Below, piece after piece: positions 32,085 to 41,648 of a stretch of DNA of 64,000 nucleotides. The notes below the pieces were generated by a model. That model worked only from the letters and a program-made list of their open reading frames with translations, searched no databases and was not told where the DNA came from. The first letter of the stretch is position 1; the number at the start of each line of letters is the position of its first letter. Both the position numbers and the translations under genes were made by a program. Source of the DNA: Yersinia enterocolitica (lineage in GTDB: Bacteria > Pseudomonadota > Gammaproteobacteria > Enterobacterales > Enterobacteriaceae); assembly GCA_002082245.2 (NCBI GenBank), contig NBTC02000002.1:3100001-3164000 (forward strand), given 5' to 3'.

Positions 32085-33590
32085 TTAGCCAAGTGTTGGC
32101 ATACTGTACTCTGAAACCGTTTGCTGGCCGGTAGGCCAACGGGCAGTGGTTGTTTTCATCCGGGTGTAAAAACGCACGCCATCGGTACCGTGAACATTTA
32201 ACGCACCGAATACCGAGCGCTTCCAGCCACCAAAGCTATGGAATGCCATTGGGACAGGTACTGGAACATTGACGCCAACCATTCCGGCCTGAACTTCATG
32301 CACAAATAGCCGCGCATAATGGCCGCTACTGGTAAAAATAGCGCTGCCGTTGCCAAACTCATGGCTATTAACTGTATCAATGGCTGTTTGGTAATCAGGG
32401 ACTCTGACAATACCCAGTACCGGCCCAAAAATCTCTTCCCGATAGATTTTCATCTGTGGCGTGACATGGTCAAACAGAGTGCCGCCTACATAATATCCCT
32501 GCTCATAACCTGCAACTTTATAATTGCGGCCATCGGTGACTAACGTTGCGCCCTCTTTCACACCTTGATCGATATAACCGAGCACTTTTTTCTGATGGGT
32601 GGCTGAGATTAGCGGCCCCATCTCATTTTCTTCACCACTTTGCTGCAAGCCAGGGCCGACTCGCAAGTGAGTGATGAGTGGTTTTAACTTCTCAATTAAT
32701 TTGTCCGCGGTGTCATCACCCACGACAACCGCAATCGGCAAAGCCATACAACGTTCACCCGCCGAACCAAATGCACCACCCATCAATGCATTTACTGTGG
32801 CATCCAAATCAGCATCAGGCATGATAATTGCCTGATTTTTAGCAGCACCAAATGCTTGTACGCGCTTACCGTGTGCACTGGCAGTAGTATAAATATGTTC
32901 AGCTACGGTAGAAGATCCAACAAAACTGACGGCCTGAATTCGTGGGTCAGTGCAGAGTTGGGCTGCACTCTCATTTGAACAGTGAATAACATTGAATACA
33001 CCATCCGGTAACCCAGCTTCAGTCAACAATTCCGCCAGACGAACAGAGGCTGACGGGTCTAATGCCGGTGGCTTCAGGATAAAGGTATTGCCGCAAGTTA
33101 AGGCAACGGGGAACATCCACATCGGGACCATAGCAGGAAAGTTAAACGGTGTTATACCTGCGACCACACCTAACGGCTGCATCATGGAAAAACAATCCAC
33201 CCCCGTACCAACATCTGCGGAATATTCACCTTTCAAGAGATGTGGAATGCCACAGGCAAACTCGACGACTTCCAGCCCACGGGTGATCTCACCCAACGCA
33301 TCGGAATAAACCTTGCCGTGCTCACGGACAATCAACTCAGCCAACTCATCACGATGTTGCTCAATCAGTGCTTTAAAGTTAAACATAATACGGGCGCGAC
33401 GCAGTGGGGTAGTCCGTGACCAATCGGCAAATGCTTGATGAGCCACGCCGATAGCCTGATTAACTTCCTCGGCAGTACTTTGCGTAACCTGGCTTTCGAC
33501 TTTACCGGTGGCTGGATTATGAATCTCGGCAGTCTGATTGCTGGAACTCAGGGAATTCTTCCCGCCAATAAAGTTACTCACGATTTTCAT
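32085..33590 (-). CDS. iolA: CoA-acylating methylmalonate-semialdehyde dehydrogenase (IolA/MmsA)
   Basis: Converts malonate semialdehyde from inositol to acetyl-CoA and CO2 (also methylmalonate semialdehyde from valine). The 501-residue aldehyde dehydrogenase has the catalytic Cys in FGSAGERCMALPIAVV near residue 285, the NAD site GVVAGITPFNFPAMVPMW, and the C-terminal EEIFGPVLGIVRV. Start at MKIVSNFIGG, 6 codons inside the open frame, supported by AGAGGG 7 nt upstream. Confidence 0.94.
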   Translation of the reverse strand: MKIVSNFIGGKNSLSSSNQTAEIHNPATGKVESQVTQSTAEEVNQAIGVAHQAFADWSRTTPLRRARIMFNFKALIEQHRDELAELIVREHGKVYSDALGEITRGLEVVEFACGIPHLLKGEYSADVGTGVDCFSMMQPLGVVAGITPFNFPAMVPMWMFPVALTCGNTFILKPPALDPSASVRLAELLTEAGLPDGVFNVIHCSNESAAQLCTDPRIQAVSFVGSSTVAEHIYTTASAHGKRVQAFGAAKNQAIIMPDADLDATVNALMGGAFGSAGERCMALPIAVVVGDDTADKLIEKLKPLITHLRVGPGLQQSGEENEMGPLISATHQKKVLGYIDQGVKEGATLVTDGRNYKVAGYEQGYYVGGTLFDHVTPQMKIYREEIFGPVLGIVRVPDYQTAIDTVNSHEFGNGSAIFTSSGHYARLFVHEVQAGMVGVNVPVPVPMAFHSFGGWKRSVFGALNVHGTDGVRFYTRMKTTTARWPTGQQTVSEYSMPTLG

Positions 33591-34118
33591 GTCTAACCCT
33601 CTTCTCAATAGCTGCTACCGCAAGGTTCGCTCAAAGTGGCTTTAACCTGACACTCATTCCTAACGGACCATACGCTCAATCAGTAAAGGCTATCTTGTGG
33701 TGGGACCAAAATAGCCAGCAAGGCGACCTGCCACCAGAGAGGCGAAAAACCAGCCGACATGCAGACTCTATTCCATTGAAAAAAAAGTTTCAAATGACTT
33801 CTTTTAGAAATTTTGTTTTGTGCGATGTATCGCAAGTTCCTGCAAGGCTTTAACACCACCATCAAAAAAGCCAGATAGCCCACGCAACGTGCCAAAAAGG
33901 CTAAAAAATCTCGTTCTTTTGCGATAAATAAATTGTTAAGGTTAAAAAAACAACGGCAATAGCTCGATTTCATTGGTTCTTAATGAAAGCTGAATCGCTT
34001 TTTTAGCTTAATTTTTGAACTACATCTAAAAATTAATTTTTCGTTATTTAATTAAAATGAAATAAATGTTCTTATTTTGAGCTATGTATAGCATTTATCA
34101 CAGCAGGAGCAGAGCACC
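33591..34118. other. Divergent iolA-iolI control region
   Basis: About 530 bp with no credible gene, AT-rich toward the iolI side. It holds a perfect TTGAAA-N6-TTTCAA at 33776-33793, a possible regulator site upstream of iolA. Nothing else stood out. Confidence 0.5.
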
Positions 34119-34955
34119 ATGTCCATCGCGCAAGATCGTTTCTGTATTAATCGCAAAATCGCCCCGAATCTCAGTATTGAGAATTTTTTCCGTCTGGTTA
34201 AGAAATGTGGCTTAAATAAGGTTGAGCTACGCGATGATATGCCCGGTGGAAAAGTGACTGACGAGCTAAGCACGGCCCAACTCAATGCACTGGCTGATGA
34301 ACATCAAATTGAGATTGTTACTATCAATGCATTGCAATATTTCAATCTGCCAGAGCAGCGAGGCGAGCTACTACAAGAATCGGAAAACATGCTCAAGTTG
34401 GCACGGGATATCAACTGTCACGGAGTCATTCTGTGCCCGAATTGTAGTGCCAGTGACAAACGTTCAGCCGAGCAAAAAGAGTATGACACCCTGGATGCAC
34501 TGCGGCTACTTGCCCCCCTGTTTAAGAAATATCAAGTCACTGGATTAGTTGAGCCTTTAGGCTTTGGAATCAGTTCATTGCGTTCTCATCTGGTAACACA
34601 ATCACTGATCCGCACATCGGCTGCCCCCTACCAAATGGTGTTGGATACTTTCCATTACTACCTGAGTGATATCGTTCAGGCCGAGTTTGATGCACATATT
34701 GACGTTAATATAATTGGCTTAGTACACCTTTCCGGCGTCGAAGAGAACAGGTTGAAATCCACACTGACTGATGAAGACCGCATTATGCTCAGCGAGCAAG
34801 ATAAGTTGAACAGTAAGCAACAAGTCGCAAATCTTGAACGTATGGGTTATCAGGGAATTTATGCTTTTGAACCGTTTTCGTCACAACTAAATATTTGGTC
34901 TGAAGCTGATATAGAAAGAGAAATTCGCCAGAGCATGGCTTATTTACAAAGCTAA
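34119..34955 (+). CDS. IolI-like 2-keto-myo-inositol isomerase / TIM-barrel family protein
   Basis: A 278-residue sugar phosphate isomerase/epimerase-fold protein of the same length as B. subtilis IolI, which interconverts inosose isomers. Shared landmarks include the N-terminal FCINRKIAPNLSIENFFRLV, VLDTFHYYLSD (metal-site His), LVHLSGVEENR and LTDEDRIML. Divergent from iolA and monocistronic. Assignment to IolI is likely from the position beside iol genes but the family is broad. Confidence 0.75.
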   Translation: MSIAQDRFCINRKIAPNLSIENFFRLVKKCGLNKVELRDDMPGGKVTDELSTAQLNALADEHQIEIVTINALQYFNLPEQRGELLQESENMLKLARDINCHGVILCPNCSASDKRSAEQKEYDTLDALRLLAPLFKKYQVTGLVEPLGFGISSLRSHLVTQSLIRTSAAPYQMVLDTFHYYLSDIVQAEFDAHIDVNIIGLVHLSGVEENRLKSTLTDEDRIMLSEQDKLNSKQQVANLERMGYQGIYAFEPFSSQLNIWSEADIEREIRQSMAYLQS

Positions 34956-34980
34956 TCAGCCCTACTGATATTGGGGCTGA
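34956..34980 (+). terminator. Hairpin terminator after the iolI-like gene
   Basis: TCAGCCC pairs with GGGCTGA around an 11-nt loop, directly abutting the stop codon. The T-run is weak. Confidence 0.55.
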
Positions 34981-35118
34981 TAACTGACTATTGGGCTTAA
35001 CACTTTAAAACGGAACTCAAGACATCGGCTCGGGGTGCCTGTTTTCTTAGACATCCCGACATGCTAACTATATTGGCAAAATTACTATCCTCTCTGCTCA
35101 TTATGAGCAGAATCACGG

Positions 35119-36333
35119 CTACCTGGCGCTACGATTGCTCCAGCGTACGACCAGGCTAGCTGCACCCGCGAGGGTAATCAGACTAACTACAGCAGTCCAT
35201 CCCATTTTTTCCAGCATCAGGCTGCCTAAAGCTGAACCAACCGCCATCCCAACAAACACACCGGTAAATAACAAGGCATTGAGCCGGCTACGAGCTGCAG
35301 GTTCCAGGCTGTAAATAATGGTTTGGTGTGCTATCAGTGTCGCCTGAACGCCGAAATCAAAACCAATCGCGCTGATGACCATAAGCCCAATCTGGTATTG
35401 AAGTGGCAATAGCGGCAGAAGAAATAACGCTGCAAATGAGAGGGTTGCCACACTTGCACCAATCAAAGTAACCCTATGTGGTCCACGGCGATCCGCCAAT
35501 GCTCCAGCAAGAGGGGCCGCCAAAGCACCTGCGGCACCGGCAAGGCCAAACGCACCGGCAACAGCACTACCAAGATGATAAGTATCTTGTAACATCACTG
35601 CTAGTGTTGACCAAAAAGCACTGAATCCGACCGATAACAACCCTTGTGATAGCGCCGCACGGCGCAAGGTTTTAAACTGAAGCCACAAGTGAATCATCGA
35701 CATAAGTAGTGCTGGATAACTCAGTGTTGAAGCGGCGGGAACCCGAGGTAAACCGCGCCATATCACCAGCGTTATAAAAATAACTGACAGCGCCGCACCG
35801 ATATACAGCACCCGCCAACTAAAATATTCGGCGACAAAACCACTCAGCACCCGCGACAGTAGAATCCCCAGCAATAAGCCCGTCATTACAGTTCCGACGG
35901 TCTTGCCCCGTTGTGCTGCTGAAGCCAACGTCGCTGATGCAGGAACAATGTCCTGTGCCATGGTTGCGGCAATCCCGACCACAAAGCTGGTGACTAACAA
36001 CCCATTGATACCAGAGATAAAACCACTGCACAGCAACGCTGCGGTAAGCAAAAGACCTTTCAATAAAATAACAATCCGACGATCGTGGCGATCACCTAGC
36101 GGGGCGAGCAACAAGATACCTAAAGCATAACCAATCTGTGTCAGTGTCGGCACCATACCAACCGTACCTACACTGGCATGCAGGTCGGTACCCATAACCC
36201 CCAATAATGGCTGACTATAATAAATTGAGGCAACGCTAAGCCCAGCGCCGGTTGCCAACATAAGAACTGTCCGGCCGGAAAGGGTTTTCTCAGGACTATC
36301 TAAAGTACTTGGTATGGTTTGAATGGCTGACAT
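35119..36333 (-). CDS. MFS transporter (drug/metabolite exporter type)
   Basis: A 404-residue inner-membrane protein with about 12 hydrophobic helices and the MFS loop 2-3 motif GDRHDRRIV near residue 82. The N-terminus and the segment YYSQPLLGVMG resemble the DHA1/YgaY-like exporters. It is divergent from a LysR gene (95 bp between starts), a usual regulator-transporter pair. It lies next to the inositol cluster, but nothing in it suggests an inositol importer; substrate unknown. Confidence 0.8.
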   Translation of the reverse strand: MSAIQTIPSTLDSPEKTLSGRTVLMLATGAGLSVASIYYSQPLLGVMGTDLHASVGTVGMVPTLTQIGYALGILLLAPLGDRHDRRIVILLKGLLLTAALLCSGFISGINGLLVTSFVVGIAATMAQDIVPASATLASAAQRGKTVGTVMTGLLLGILLSRVLSGFVAEYFSWRVLYIGAALSVIFITLVIWRGLPRVPAASTLSYPALLMSMIHLWLQFKTLRRAALSQGLLSVGFSAFWSTLAVMLQDTYHLGSAVAGAFGLAGAAGALAAPLAGALADRRGPHRVTLIGASVATLSFAALFLLPLLPLQYQIGLMVISAIGFDFGVQATLIAHQTIIYSLEPAARSRLNALLFTGVFVGMAVGSALGSLMLEKMGWTAVVSLITLAGAASLVVRWSNRSAR

Positions 36334-36428
36334 GGCGGCTACCTATAATGATATTGAGTCAGTATTCTTGCCTGAGTAGACATGTGTTGGTAGTCGCCTA
36401 AAGAGTAAAACTGTTATACGCTTAACGT

Positions 36429-37370
36429 ATGATAGAACTCGGTTTGACTGGCATTGATCGTATAGAGTTAATGCAGACATTTATCCGCATCGTTGAGGCT
36501 GGTAGTTTATCGGCAGCAGCAGTACGCCTGGGTACAAGCCAGCCGACGATTAGCCGGCGGTTACAGACACTGGAACACCTGCTTGGTCTGAAATTATTGC
36601 AGCGCACTACGCATGTTATGAAGCTCACCGACGATGGCGAACGCTGCTATTCCCATGCTAAAGCACTGGTTGAAAACTGGCATAGGATGGAGGATGACCT
36701 GCGCGGGGCCACGGACGAGCCCAGAGGAGTACTGCGAGTTTTAGTGCCGCACGCGTTCGGGCAAGATCAATTAATCAAACCGCTTAAAGACTATTTAGGC
36801 CGTTATCCGAAAATGTCTGTGGAATGGATGCTAAATGATCGCCGCCCGGATTTCATCGTGGAAGGTATTGATTGCGCCATTCAAGTTGGAGCCGTCACCG
36901 ATCCTTCGGTGATTGCGATTCTGCTGGCCGAGGTGCCGCGTATTGTCGTCGCCGCGCCTGAATTGCTCAATGATAAGCCGCTACCGCTACATCCTGACCA
37001 ATTGCAGGATTTACGCTGGCTGGCATTAAGCTCCTTTTACCGTAATGAAGTCGTCCTAAATCATCAGACGAGTGGTGACATACATCGATTTTCTATCCAG
37101 CCACAATTGAGTACCGACAGTCTGTATGCCTTACGTAATGCCGCACTCGCGGGGGTCGGGGTAGGAATCGCCTCAACGTGGGTGGTAAGCGAAGATCTTG
37201 CACAAGGGCGGTTAGTACATCTAACTCCCGATTGGCACGGATTACCTTTGCCCATCTATCTGGTTTATCCCCATGCCAGTTTTTACCCAGCAAGATTACG
37301 GGCATTTTTAGATATTATGCGCCACGCCATGCCGAGTCTGGCTGGCACGCAACCCCCAGCGCAAAAATAG
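36429..37370 (+). CDS. LysR-family regulator of the divergent MFS gene
   Basis: A 313-residue LysR protein: winged helix at about residues 13-70 (TFIRIVEAGSLSAAAVRLGT, SQPTISRRLQTLEHLLGLKL) and an effector domain of the CrgA/PecT type (ending around YLVYPHASFYPARLRAFLDI). A Met at residue 15 (36471) would also fit typical LysR starts. Likely controls the MFS gene at 35119-36333; the ligand is unknown. Confidence 0.82.
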   Translation: MIELGLTGIDRIELMQTFIRIVEAGSLSAAAVRLGTSQPTISRRLQTLEHLLGLKLLQRTTHVMKLTDDGERCYSHAKALVENWHRMEDDLRGATDEPRGVLRVLVPHAFGQDQLIKPLKDYLGRYPKMSVEWMLNDRRPDFIVEGIDCAIQVGAVTDPSVIAILLAEVPRIVVAAPELLNDKPLPLHPDQLQDLRWLALSSFYRNEVVLNHQTSGDIHRFSIQPQLSTDSLYALRNAALAGVGVGIASTWVVSEDLAQGRLVHLTPDWHGLPLPIYLVYPHASFYPARLRAFLDIMRHAMPSLAGTQPPAQK

Positions 37371-37393
37371 AAAAACCAGCCCGAGGACTGGTT
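37371..37393 (-). terminator. Terminator of the solute-binding-protein operon
   Basis: AACCAG / CTGGTT stem with an 8-nt loop; on the minus strand it runs into TTTTTCTATTTTT. It lies about 55 nt past the stop of the gene at 37445. Confidence 0.7.
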
Positions 37394-37444
37394 CTTGATA
37401 ATGACAGATGCCTTTTAAGGATTGTGCAGATAAAGCAATTAATT

Positions 37445-38248
37445 CTATCGCAGCCATCCTTCATTGGTGAAAAACTTAGCGCCTTCCGTTGTAGTCAAAT
37501 AAGCCATGAATTGCGCCGCACCTATATCTGCTTTCGGTGAAATTGCCATATTGAAGTCGCGGTAAATTCGTCTTTCCGGCTCAATAGTCACCATATCGAC
37601 TTTATCCGCGTTAGCAATCGGCCAGTCACTCCAGGTGATCCAGGCATCTGCTTTTAACCGTTGGAAGGCCTTAAATGCAGCACCACTCCCCTGCTCATAG
37701 GCCACGATATGTGACCGTATTTGTTTGATATCTTCCAGCCGGCCCAAACGCCCGGCAATATCTTCCCACAAACCGGTACCTGAGGTGTTGTAGGTTCCTT
37801 TACCTTCGGTCACCACAATTTTGACCGGTTGTTTGATCAGATCCTCAAAACTCTTAATATTTTTAGGATTACCTTTTGCTACTGCAATCACTGCCGGATG
37901 AATAAACATCGGCACAACATCCTTGCTGGCCACAAAAGGATAATTCTCCAGATACGCCGTCATCGATTGCTCTGAAGCACTGAAAATAATATCAGCACGT
38001 TGCTGGGCATCTTTTGACCATTTCTCCTCTGGCCCGTAGATTATTTCCACACGTTGTCCGGTCTGTTGCTGAAAACTCTCTGCGGCTTTTATCAACGCGG
38101 TGTGAGGTCCGCCCGGCCCATAGACGCGAACCACGCCATCGTTGGGTTGATGGATGATATTAGTATCGAGAAATTGGCCGCTGGCGTAGGACAGCGCCGA
38201 TGCCATGATACTCAGTGTGCCAATGATTAACTTTCTAATTTTCATCAA
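37445..38248 (-). CDS. Periplasmic substrate-binding protein (type 2, ModA/sulfate-like)
   Basis: A 267-residue exported protein with a signal peptide (residues 1 to about 23, ending ALSYASG) and a type 2 periplasmic-binding fold: VRVYGPGGPHTALIKAAESF, DIIFSASEQSM, and TYNTSGTGLWEDIAGRLGRL. It resembles the molybdate/tungstate-binding class, but the ligand is not fixed. No ABC permease or ATPase lies nearby. It is the last gene of a run with an anti-sigma factor and ECF sigma factor, 12 nt after the anti-sigma stop, so it is probably controlled by that sigma factor. Confidence 0.78.
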   Translation of the reverse strand: MMKIRKLIIGTLSIMASALSYASGQFLDTNIIHQPNDGVVRVYGPGGPHTALIKAAESFQQQTGQRVEIIYGPEEKWSKDAQQRADIIFSASEQSMTAYLENYPFVASKDVVPMFIHPAVIAVAKGNPKNIKSFEDLIKQPVKIVVTEGKGTYNTSGTGLWEDIAGRLGRLEDIKQIRSHIVAYEQGSGAAFKAFQRLKADAWITWSDWPIANADKVDMVTIEPERRIYRDFNMAISPKADIGAAQFMAYLTTTEGAKFFTNEGWLR

Positions 38249-38260
38249 CTATTCTCATCG

Positions 38261-38986
38261 TTATACCGTTGAAGCAGACAGTTCAATACAGGTACCTTTG
38301 AACAGAACCTTGCTTGCAGGATTATTATTTGCCGTAATGAAAAGCTCACTGCTGTTTTTGACAGTATTCCATTCCGTTGGCGTGAGTAATTTAGGGACAG
38401 TTAAATCAGTAAATCGCCCTAATAACACCGTCTGACCGGTATCTTTATTTCGTGCCCATAACATGGCTGTTTCCATTCCTGCATCGGTTGACTGATGACG
38501 GGCATTCCATTTCAAGCGAATACTTGATTCCCCTGGTTTGTCACCTTTGTAAGCCATCAGGACAAAGTGGTCGGCCTTTTCTGCGGACGACATAACTGCG
38601 ATATAGCTGGGCATGGCGACTTGCGGCTTGGCCATAAACAACATAGTGCTGGAAAACAGCAATAACAGTGCCACGCAAGCAAGCGACAATGTTGGCCACT
38701 TTCTTGGCCCCAACCATGCCCACAACCCCGGTTTTACTGGTTGTCCCAATGTGGTCTGAATATTTTTCCATACCCATGAAGGGGGCTTATCTGATGTCAT
38801 TGGTTCCAGTCCACTTAAACGTGAATGCCACTGCATAACCAGCTCATACCAGCTTTCATCTTCCGCCATCAGAGATTCAAGACGTTTTCTGGTTTTGGGG
38901 GATAATGTGCCAAGTAAATACTGACTCACCAGATGTTCCCGGATGACTAAATTGCGATATCGACCCGGAGTTAAGTGTCCATGCAT
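38261..38986 (-). CDS. Anti-sigma factor (RskA type)
   Basis: A 241-residue protein with a cytosolic N-terminal zinc-less anti-sigma domain, one transmembrane helix (about residues 97-119, TLSLACVALLLLFSSTMLFM) and a periplasmic C-terminal RskA-like domain. Such proteins hold an ECF sigma factor at the membrane until an outside signal releases it. I start at MHGHLTPGRYRN, which has AAGGAG 8 nt upstream and overlaps the end of the sigma gene by 16 nt, indicating translational coupling; an earlier Met lacks such a site. Confidence 0.85.
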   Translation of the reverse strand: MHGHLTPGRYRNLVIREHLVSQYLLGTLSPKTRKRLESLMAEDESWYELVMQWHSRLSGLEPMTSDKPPSWVWKNIQTTLGQPVKPGLWAWLGPRKWPTLSLACVALLLLFSSTMLFMAKPQVAMPSYIAVMSSAEKADHFVLMAYKGDKPGESSIRLKWNARHQSTDAGMETAMLWARNKDTGQTVLLGRFTDLTVPKLLTPTEWNTVKNSSELFITANNNPASKVLFKGTCIELSASTV

Positions 38987-39504
38987 TGTTTTAACTCCTT
39001 TAGACCGCGCCGTATCCACGATTTGACCGTGCCCAACGGACGCGCCAATCGTTCAACAATTTCCTCATGGGAGTAACCATGGATATAAGCCAACCTTATC
39101 GCTTGCCTTTTTTCTTGTGTCAGCGAAAAAATACAGCGATTTAAAATGGCAAGGTGAGCTGCGGTATCGGTTTCATCTTCTTTCCCCACTTCCGATAACA
39201 TGTCTGCCTCTTCAAAAATAGGATGATGACGGCCATGCTGTCGGACATGGTCAATAGCCAGATTACGCATTAATTGACACATCCAGGCCCAGGGATAAGT
39301 CGTTGGGCTGCGGTCAGCAGCAAACCAGACTTTGAGATACCCCTCTTGTAATAGCTCGGCGGCAATATCTCGATCAGCCACAATTTTCATGATCAAGCCG
39401 TATAACTTGCGATTAGTTTGGCTATATAAGGTTTCAAAAGCCTGCCTGTCTCTCAGCTTGACCCGAGAGAAAAGTTTCTGTAGTTCTTCATTTGCTGTGA
39501 CCAC
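38971..39504 (-). CDS. ECF RNA polymerase sigma factor
   Basis: A 177-residue ECF sigma factor of the SigK-like type. Region 2 spans about 8-75 (QAFETLYSQTNRKLYGLIMK, LLQEGYLKVWFAADRS) and region 4 about 120-172 (LTQEKRQAIRLAYIHGYSHE then GTVKSWIRRGLKEL). The start is a GTG at 39504 with GAGG upstream. It overlaps its anti-sigma gene and follows the secreted-repeat gene by 20 nt, so the three are one operon. A plausible own promoter is at 40248-40274. Confidence 0.88.
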   Translation of the reverse strand: MVTANEELQKLFSRVKLRDRQAFETLYSQTNRKLYGLIMKIVADRDIAAELLQEGYLKVWFAADRSPTTYPWAWMCQLMRNLAIDHVRQHGRHHPIFEEADMLSEVGKEDETDTAAHLAILNRCIFSLTQEKRQAIRLAYIHGYSHEEIVERLARPLGTVKSWIRRGLKELKQCMDT

Positions 39505-39524
39505 AATAACCTCAAACGCGTTAT

Positions 39525-40208
39525 TTAAAGATGAACCAGATGCCAGACATCTTTTATCTGATCACCCGTGATATCACCGGGTTGTTTATCTTTAATCCAA
39601 GAATATAAAGGCTGGTCCTGATAGGCCCACTGATAGGTACCATCTTTACGTGCAACAACGCTGAACGGCGCACTGGCTTTGTCATCTTTTTGGGCTGCTA
39701 ATGGCGGCCAATTTGCGGCGCAATCTTCATAGCATACCGATATCCCTTTGCTGTCTTTAGAGAAGGTATAGAGCGACATATTGTCTTTATTGGCTAAAAT
39801 CTTGCCGGAATCGGTGGTGTAAACCTTGACCGGCGCCCTATCTGCACGGGCAAGTGACCATATATTCTTAAAGCCCGCTCCGGTAATATCCCCAGGCTGT
39901 AGATCTTTATGCCAGAGATAAAGTGGGCGATGGTTCAGTGCCCATTGCAGACTACCATCCGCACGTTTAATTTTATCCAGCCCAGGGAGTTGAGTGGCAT
40001 TATCTTTTACCAACAACGGTGGCCAAGCCTTGGCACAATCCTTGTAGCAATTGGACAAGTCTTGCTTGTCATTATCGAAGGTATACAGGGTCATACCTTT
40101 ACTGTCGGTATAAACTTGTCCTAATGTAGTCTCTTTTACTGCGACATCAGAAGCCAGAGCCGAGAATGCCAGTAAGCCGATCATTGCAGGTAGCAAGCGG
40201 AGTTTCAT
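39525..40208 (-). CDS. Exported protein with two COG4315-type secreted repeats
   Basis: A 227-residue protein with a signal peptide (residues 1-20, ending SALAS) and two copies of a repeat of about 95 residues. Each carries Y-x-[FY]-x-x-D (LYTFDNDK, LYTFSKDS), a Cys pair (NCYKDCAKAWPPL, VCYEDCAANWPPL) and LYxWxKDxQPGDITG. The family is described as a secreted repeat/lipoprotein of unknown function. Here it is the first gene of an ECF sigma operon, suggesting a cell-envelope redox or metal-stress role, which is inference only. Confidence 0.8.
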   Translation of the reverse strand: MKLRLLPAMIGLLAFSALASDVAVKETTLGQVYTDSKGMTLYTFDNDKQDLSNCYKDCAKAWPPLLVKDNATQLPGLDKIKRADGSLQWALNHRPLYLWHKDLQPGDITGAGFKNIWSLARADRAPVKVYTTDSGKILANKDNMSLYTFSKDSKGISVCYEDCAANWPPLAAQKDDKASAPFSVVARKDGTYQWAYQDQPLYSWIKDKQPGDITGDQIKDVWHLVHL

Positions 40209-40247
40209 CGTTGATATCCTTGTTGTGTGTTTGATTACTCTGATAGA

Positions 40248-40274
40248 GACGTTCAGGTGATCATTTTGGATGCA
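40248..40274 (-). promoter_or_regulatory. Candidate ECF-sigma promoter of the secreted-repeat operon
   Basis: On the minus strand TGCATCC is followed 16 nt later by CGTC, 40 nt before the ATG of the first operon gene. The form (a -35 with an ATCC core and a CGT -10) is like promoters of SigK/ECF factors. No sigma-70 consensus is seen at this place. Not proven. Confidence 0.35.
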
Positions 40275-40611
40275 CTCAAAGGAAAATATTTTTGAATTTA
40301 TGTTTTTGCTGCATTAAAGAAAAACTTTCGCGATTACTCAAGTAACCTATAAATAATTATTTAAACAACAAAGTAAAATCCCCGCCTTTATTACTCATCA
40401 TTAAGGTGGGAATTTTATCAGTCATGCATGTATTTTATCTGTAGCAATTCTCTATATACCAGCCACGTTATAGTCTATTTACTCTTCATGCTGAATTCGG
40501 CACAAATACTGAGGGAAATTTGTGCTAGAGGGAGGAAATAACAGAAACCTATATTCTTCGCTGCCAAAATGTAGCGTTGGTATACTGGTTTCTGAATAGA
40601 ATCAGTGGTTG
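40275..40611. other. Gap between secreted-repeat operon and ampR
   Basis: About 340 bp with no credible gene. It contains an inverted repeat at 40374-40416 (AAAATCCCCGCCTT and AAGGTGGGAATTTT, two mismatches, 15-nt loop), a possible terminator for ampR though 200 bp beyond its stop. Confidence 0.5.
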
Positions 40612-41514
40612 CTAAATTAGTGGTCTGCCAAGGCTGAGTTCAGATTTCATCTCAGATAATAACCACAGAGAAAAATCCCGCATCGCGGCAGTTTCTGTGC
40701 GCGATTGTAGCCGAGTTAACCAATACCCACCCAGGCTAATCGTGGTGCTAAAGGGCTGAATGATACGTTCTCTGAGTAACAGATGCGTAAACATAGACGG
40801 TGGAGCCAGCGCAATGCCTATCTCTGCCTGCGCCGCTTCCAGCATGCTCACCGACGAATCGAACACCATTATTTGCTGAGAAGGTGAAGGGACACATCCT
40901 CCAGCCGCACTAAACCATGCCGACCACTCATCGCGACGATAGGAACGAAGCAGCGTAAATTTTTGCAGGTCATCAGGCTGGTGTAAACATCCCGCTAACG
41001 AGGGAGCACACAAAGGTGCAAGTGGCGCATCGCATAAAAATTGCGACTCAGTATCATGCCAGGCACCATTGCCATAGCGAATAGCATAATCCAGCCCTTC
41101 AGCCACCACATCAACACGGTTGTTATGCGTTGAAAGTGAAACATCCACATGTGGATAACGTTGTTGAAAATCCCTCAGGCGCGGCAGGAGATAGCCGGTT
41201 GCAAAGGTCCCAACCACACCTACTCTGACTTTCTCACGCATTACCCCAGCGGAAAAACGGTCTAGCGTGTCAGCGATACGATCAAAGGAATCATTAAGGA
41301 TCGGTAGGAGATTCTCACCTTCGGTTGTTAACACTAATCCGCGTGAAATACGAATAAACAGACGGCAATTGAGGCGTTGTTCCAGCGCTTTGACCTGCTG
41401 GCTTATTGCTGCATGGGTAACGTTTAATTCGATAGCAGCCTTAGTAAAACTTAACTGTCTGGCTGCGGCTTCGAAGGCGCGAAGTGAATTTAGGGGAATA
41501 TAACTGCGTACCAT
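40612..41514 (-). CDS. ampR: LysR-family beta-lactamase regulator AmpR
   Basis: Controls ampC in response to cell-wall recycling muropeptides. The 300-residue product has the helix-turn-helix in FTKAAIELNVTHAAISQQVK and an effector domain as in other AmpR proteins. I start at MVRSYIPLNSLRAFEAAARQ, which matches known AmpR N-termini; ten more codons are open upstream but would extend into the ampC promoter region. It is divergent from ampC with 134 bp between the starts, the standard arrangement. Confidence 0.93.
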   Translation of the reverse strand: MVRSYIPLNSLRAFEAAARQLSFTKAAIELNVTHAAISQQVKALEQRLNCRLFIRISRGLVLTTEGENLLPILNDSFDRIADTLDRFSAGVMREKVRVGVVGTFATGYLLPRLRDFQQRYPHVDVSLSTHNNRVDVVAEGLDYAIRYGNGAWHDTESQFLCDAPLAPLCAPSLAGCLHQPDDLQKFTLLRSYRRDEWSAWFSAAGGCVPSPSQQIMVFDSSVSMLEAAQAEIGIALAPPSMFTHLLLRERIIQPFSTTISLGGYWLTRLQSRTETAAMRDFSLWLLSEMKSELSLGRPLI

Positions 41515-41648
41515 AGGATTATCTGTTAGATTTTCTATTATCAAACACTAAATATAATCGATTGTTATCCATAGTCAATCATCGCAAAATCAGCGACGCA
41601 GAAGGAGACACACTGCTTGTTGTTTATCAATCTAAGGAAGATTTTCTA
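41515..41648. promoter_or_regulatory. ampR-ampC divergent control region
   Basis: 134 bp, the usual length for this pair, in which AmpR binds and the overlapping divergent promoters lie. A TTGTTA with a CAAAAT 17 bp downstream is a possible weak ampC promoter. The ampC ribosome site is AAGGA at 41634-41638, 10 nt before its ATG. Confidence 0.6.

Noticed and set aside
35119..36333. MFS gene as the inositol importer
   Set aside because: It is paired with a divergent LysR gene and resembles DHA1-type exporters; no sugar-porter motifs were seen.
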